A program made the translations under genes and the position numbers. From Bacteroidales bacterium KA00344 (GTDB taxonomy: Bacteria; Bacteroidota; Bacteroidia; Bacteroidales; Bacteroidaceae), in the NCBI GenBank assembly GCA_001552765.1, contig KQ959351.1, forward strand, positions 1-57,257: a stretch of DNA of 57,257 nt, given 5' to 3'. Of the stretch, positions 53,952 through 57,257 are shown piece after piece (positions within the stretch are counted from its first letter, which is position 1; each line of letters opens with the position of its first letter). The notes under the pieces are model-generated. The model saw only the letters and a program-made list of their open reading frames with translations, did not search any database and was not told the DNA's origin.

Positions 53952-56801
53952 ATGACCCATCACTCAACACTATCTCACGCTTTCATCGCCAAGACCCTCC
54001 TCGTGGTGGGCTTGGCGATTGCCCATGTCGCCGTTGGCATGGCCCGGGAAATGAACCTCAGACAGGGCAAACTGCCCAACGGACTTACTTATTACATCGT
54101 CAATGGGGGTGGAACGCCCGGCTCCGTACATTATTATATGTACCAAAACGTTGGCGCGATCCTTGAGGACGACGCACAAAATGGGTTGGCGCACGTGTTG
54201 GAGCACCTCGCTTTCAACACCACCGAGCATTTTCCGGAGGGCGTGATGACATTCCTTCGTGGCAACGGTCTGAACGCGTTCTCAGCCTACACAGGCTTGG
54301 ATGACACGCGATACGCCGTGCGCGACGTCCCCGCCAACGACGAGCAACTCAACCGCCGCATGTTGCAATTGCTCTACGACTGGTGTCACGGCGTGCGCAT
54401 CACGCCCAAAGACGTGGACAAGGAGCGTGCCATCATCATGGAAGAATGGCGCCAGCGCAACGACGTCAATCATCGCATGAGCGACTTTATCGCATCCGCT
54501 ATCTACAACGATGCCAAGTATGCCCACCGCAACGTGATCGGTGGGGAAGAGCAGTTGCGCTCGTTCAAGGCCAAGGACGTGCAGCGTTTTTACGACACCT
54601 GGTATCGCCCGTCGCTGCAATACATCGCCATCATTGGCGACATCGACCCTATTGCCGTGGAAAAAGATGTGACGAAACTGTTCGCCAAGTTGCCGGCCAA
54701 GAAGGTTCCGCAGCACGCCGACGCGCGCCTTATCGCCGACAACGCTGACATGCGCTACACTCGTTTCATCGATGCCGACAATGTCTCGCCGTCGTTCGGT
54801 TTATACGAGCGCAAGTCGGCCCAGCAACTGAAGGCTCAAGGAGGTGCTGTGGACGAACATCTGTTCACTCAAATCTTCAACCGTTTGGTCCCACGCCGTT
54901 TCGCAGCGCTGCGCAATGCGGGCAAGGAGCAGTTCATTGCCGCCTCGGTGAGTCTGTCGTCGTTGGCGCGCGGCTATTCGCAGTTGGCTTGGGACATGGT
55001 GCCTTACGAGGGTCAGCAGCTTGCGGCGTTGCAGCAGTTGGCCGACGTGCGCGAGGATTTGCGTGTCAATGGTTTCAAAGATGAGGAGTTTGATGCTGCT
55101 TGCACAGATATGTACAGGGGCATGAAGCAAGTGCTTGCCGACGATGCCGACCTGGGTACGCCGGACAATCTCATGGACCTCTTCCGCCGAAACTTCCTGA
55201 ATGGAGACCCCATCATACCCTTCAGGGAGCAGATCGCCACGTCCATGGAACACTTGGTCGAACTTGAAGCCAAGGACATGAACGCATGGATGCGCTCGTG
55301 GATGAATGGGGATAACCTTGCTTTCGTGACCTACTCGCGCTCGGCCGACGAGATGAACGTGTCGGCTCGCCAGGTGACCAATGCCCTCGCCGCCGCTTCG
55401 CCTTCACGCCTGCACACCACGACCGACCAGCCGGCACCCACCCATGTGTTGGCGACCAAGCCTACTCCCGGCAAAATCACGCGCGTCAAGAAGATTACCG
55501 AGCTCGACGCCGAGGAATGGACCCTCAGCAATGGCACCACCGTTTACTACAAACGCGTGCCCGATGGCTCCGGTCGGTTGTTCTTCGCGGGCTCTGCTGC
55601 GGGCGGACGGGCTGCCATCGATGCCACCGCTCTCCCCTCCTACACGGCCATGAAGGCTTTGGTTATGCAGAGCGGGGTGGACCGATACAACCGCAACCAA
55701 CTCTACCAGTGGGTCAAGGACAAGGATTTCGACCTCAGTCTATCGCTTGCCGACGAGAGCGATGGTATCGGGGGCAATACAGCCGTGAACCATGCCGACG
55801 ACTTTTTCGGCTACCTCTATCTGGTGCTCACCCAGCAGCGGTTCGACCGCGACGTCTTTAACAAGTACGTGGCACGCTCCAAATACATCTACAACACGCG
55901 TGGCACCACGGGCATGGCGGCTGCGCAAGACTCCATACAAGCGTTGCTCTATCCCGTGTCGGCGGATAATCCCACACACGACTTGGCCTTCTACGACCGC
56001 ATGCGCTATGCTGATTTGCAGCCTCTTTTCAACCGCAGCTTCGGCAACGCGGCCCTGTTCAAGTTCTGTTTGGTGGGCGATGTGTCCGACGTCGAGGCCC
56101 GCAGGCTAGTGGAGCAATACATCGCTGCACTGCCCGGACAGCCCGGCAGCCAGCCACGTCAGTTGCACGGCTTGGATTTCTCATCGCCCCAGCCACTTAT
56201 CAGACGCGTGTTCGACATTGACATGGAGGGCGACGCCGGCGAGGTGGAACTCACTTGGCTCAATGCCGTGAGTCTCTCCAAGACGGAACGAGCGGCTCTC
56301 GAGACCCTGCGCAGCCTATTGGAAAACCGACTCTTCTCCGTGCTTCGTGAGCGCGACCATGCCGTGTACAGCGTGGGTGTCAAGGCCGATTACACCGAGC
56401 GACCCGCCGCAGGTGTGACGCTGAGCGTGCATTTCTCCACCTCGCGCGACAAGGCACTGCCCACGAAGGAGGAAACCTTAGCCCAACTCAAGCGCATCGC
56501 CGCGGGAGAATTCAGCCGCGACGAGTTCAAAGCTGCGCTGGTGCCGTTGGCCGTGGACGACATGACTCCGTCCGGCGCCGGCTCCATGCCTTCCGATCCT
56601 ATGCTATGGATGGGCGCGCTCAACGTGTATGCCGAGCAAGGCCAGGTGCCAAACCTCGCTGACAACTCGGAAGCAAGTGTCTACGAACATCTTACTCCCG
56701 AGCAGGTTGCCGCCGTGGCCACCAAGGTGCTGGAAGGTGCCCGCCATCGCGACATCGTGGTGCGCTCGTTGCCACCCCATCGTCAGAAATGGGAGAAATG
56801 A
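53952..56801 (+). CDS. M16 family zinc peptidase, exported
   Basis: A 949-residue insulinase/pitrilysin-type peptidase with two homologous halves. A signal-type N-terminus ends near residue 30 (VAVGMARE). The inverted zinc motif HxxEH is His81-Val-Leu-Glu84-His85 (GLAHVLEHLAFN), and the third ligand should come from the DKERAIIMEEW segment at about 156-166. The second half (from about 515, AEEWTLSNGTTVYYKRV) lacks the zinc motif, as in other long M16 proteins. These enzymes cut short unfolded peptides inside a closed chamber. It would process peptides brought in by the upstream SusCD pair. Confidence 0.94.
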   Translation: MTHHSTLSHAFIAKTLLVVGLAIAHVAVGMAREMNLRQGKLPNGLTYYIVNGGGTPGSVHYYMYQNVGAILEDDAQNGLAHVLEHLAFNTTEHFPEGVMTFLRGNGLNAFSAYTGLDDTRYAVRDVPANDEQLNRRMLQLLYDWCHGVRITPKDVDKERAIIMEEWRQRNDVNHRMSDFIASAIYNDAKYAHRNVIGGEEQLRSFKAKDVQRFYDTWYRPSLQYIAIIGDIDPIAVEKDVTKLFAKLPAKKVPQHADARLIADNADMRYTRFIDADNVSPSFGLYERKSAQQLKAQGGAVDEHLFTQIFNRLVPRRFAALRNAGKEQFIAASVSLSSLARGYSQLAWDMVPYEGQQLAALQQLADVREDLRVNGFKDEEFDAACTDMYRGMKQVLADDADLGTPDNLMDLFRRNFLNGDPIIPFREQIATSMEHLVELEAKDMNAWMRSWMNGDNLAFVTYSRSADEMNVSARQVTNALAAASPSRLHTTTDQPAPTHVLATKPTPGKITRVKKITELDAEEWTLSNGTTVYYKRVPDGSGRLFFAGSAAGGRAAIDATALPSYTAMKALVMQSGVDRYNRNQLYQWVKDKDFDLSLSLADESDGIGGNTAVNHADDFFGYLYLVLTQQRFDRDVFNKYVARSKYIYNTRGTTGMAAAQDSIQALLYPVSADNPTHDLAFYDRMRYADLQPLFNRSFGNAALFKFCLVGDVSDVEARRLVEQYIAALPGQPGSQPRQLHGLDFSSPQPLIRRVFDIDMEGDAGEVELTWLNAVSLSKTERAALETLRSLLENRLFSVLRERDHAVYSVGVKADYTERPAAGVTLSVHFSTSRDKALPTKEETLAQLKRIAAGEFSRDEFKAALVPLAVDDMTPSGAGSMPSDPMLWMGALNVYAEQGQVPNLADNSEASVYEHLTPEQVAAVATKVLEGARHRDIVVRSLPPHRQKWEK

Positions 56802-57257
56802 GCATGCCATGGAAGCGGCCTGATGGAAAATCGATCTCAGCGATGACAGGTACGGTGAAGATTTAAAATCGAAGTGCAAAACTTGTTGGTGTTTGTATGG
56901 TGTTAAAACCATGAAGAAACATCGCAAGTTTGCCTTGTGGCCGAGGTGTGTAGTCTCTCAAAGAGAACTCAGTAGAAAATGTGGAGATGCATTTGATATT
57001 GAGATTAGCCCATTAGTGTAACAGATTGTCATATATTGATTTTTAGAGATAATAATTATGCACTACATAGGGACAAACGAGACGTGTTCCAATTCAAGAT
57101 AGCAACAGTATGTTTATGCATTTTTTAGGGGAATCTTGAAAATGCCTGTTTATTCCGGATGTAGGTTTTGAAGAATTAAAAATGGTCAAATATATCAACA
57201 AATGGCCCTCTCAAATTTGCTTATTTAAAAATATTGCTGTCCGGTAAAACTCAAAAG
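56802..57257 (+). other. Terminal intergenic stretch without a supported gene
   Basis: AT-rich sequence with no credible ORF, promoter or terminator. The last 20 bases contain TGTCCGGTAAAAC, which faintly recalls ends of some Bacteroidota insertion sequences, but only one edge is in the window. Confidence 0.4.

Noticed and set aside
57225..57257. End of an insertion sequence
   Set aside because: TGTCCGGTAAAAC recalls some element ends, but with only one edge, no second repeat and no transposase in view it cannot be supported.

Overview
The window looks like chromosomal DNA of an anaerobic member of the Bacteroidota, most likely a Prevotella-type organism (order Bacteroidales). The grounds are the start-site promoters of the form TAnnTTTG with an upstream TTG, the near absence of Shine-Dalgarno sequences, a SusC/SusD pair, a complete Bat (aerotolerance) operon, a protease with a type IX secretion tail, a Rho factor with a long disordered insert, and several families (DUF3078, DUF4923, DUF2027-Smr, EFR1) that are largely confined to this phylum. 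No tRNA, rRNA, CRISPR array, phage or complete insertion sequence was seen.

Layout. 1-2.5 kb: glycyl-tRNA synthetase and an FKBP lipoprotein. 2.6-5.4 kb: a MATE exporter between two gene-poor stretches; each stretch holds a promoter and an intrinsic terminator with no ORF between them, so both are candidate non-coding RNA units. 5.4-12.4 kb: glutamate dehydrogenase, two paralogous MFS transporters and a DPP5-like dipeptidyl peptidase. 12.5-17.6 kb: yidC, pyrG and a DUF3078 outer-membrane protein. 18.1-23 kb: a phosphodiesterase (NPP family), a DPP III peptidase, an AlkD-like protein and a DUF4923 lipoprotein. 23.1-31.7 kb: the moxR-DUF58-batA-E operon, followed closely by a PAP2 phosphatase and a QueA-like protein. 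33.8-37.4 kb: a DUF2027-Smr protein and nadE. 37.6-45.3 kb, minus strand: rho, a glucosaminidase, an M64 peptidase, a TPR protein, an EFR1 ferredoxin and a type IX-secreted M6 protease. 46.3-56.8 kb: a GC-richer locus of SusC (with STN domain), SusD, a fasciclin lipoprotein, a small lipoprotein, a thioredoxin-like protein and an M16 peptidase.

How it fits together. The window is rich in peptide-handling genes: six peptidases of different families, two transporters resembling the dipeptide carrier MFSD1, a RagAB/SusCD-type importer beside an M16 peptidase, and glutamate dehydrogenase. This fits an organism that lives on peptides and amino acids. No glycoside hydrolase accompanies the SusCD pair, so peptide cargo is more likely than glycan.

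Most unusual signals. (1) Three unlinked intergenic regions (17781-17890, 35239-35370, 45872-45981) each carry a tandem array of five or six units of exactly 22 bp. All belong to one family with an internal dyad, typified by GCGATTAAGGCCTAATCGC, and have no spacers. (2) NadE keeps the Glu and Lys of its glutaminase triad but has Gly where the catalytic Cys belongs. (3) A 163-bp segment between the MFS genes has 13-bp terminal inverted repeats enclosing two further hairpins. (4) A candidate small RNA of about 90 nt lies at 4909-4998.
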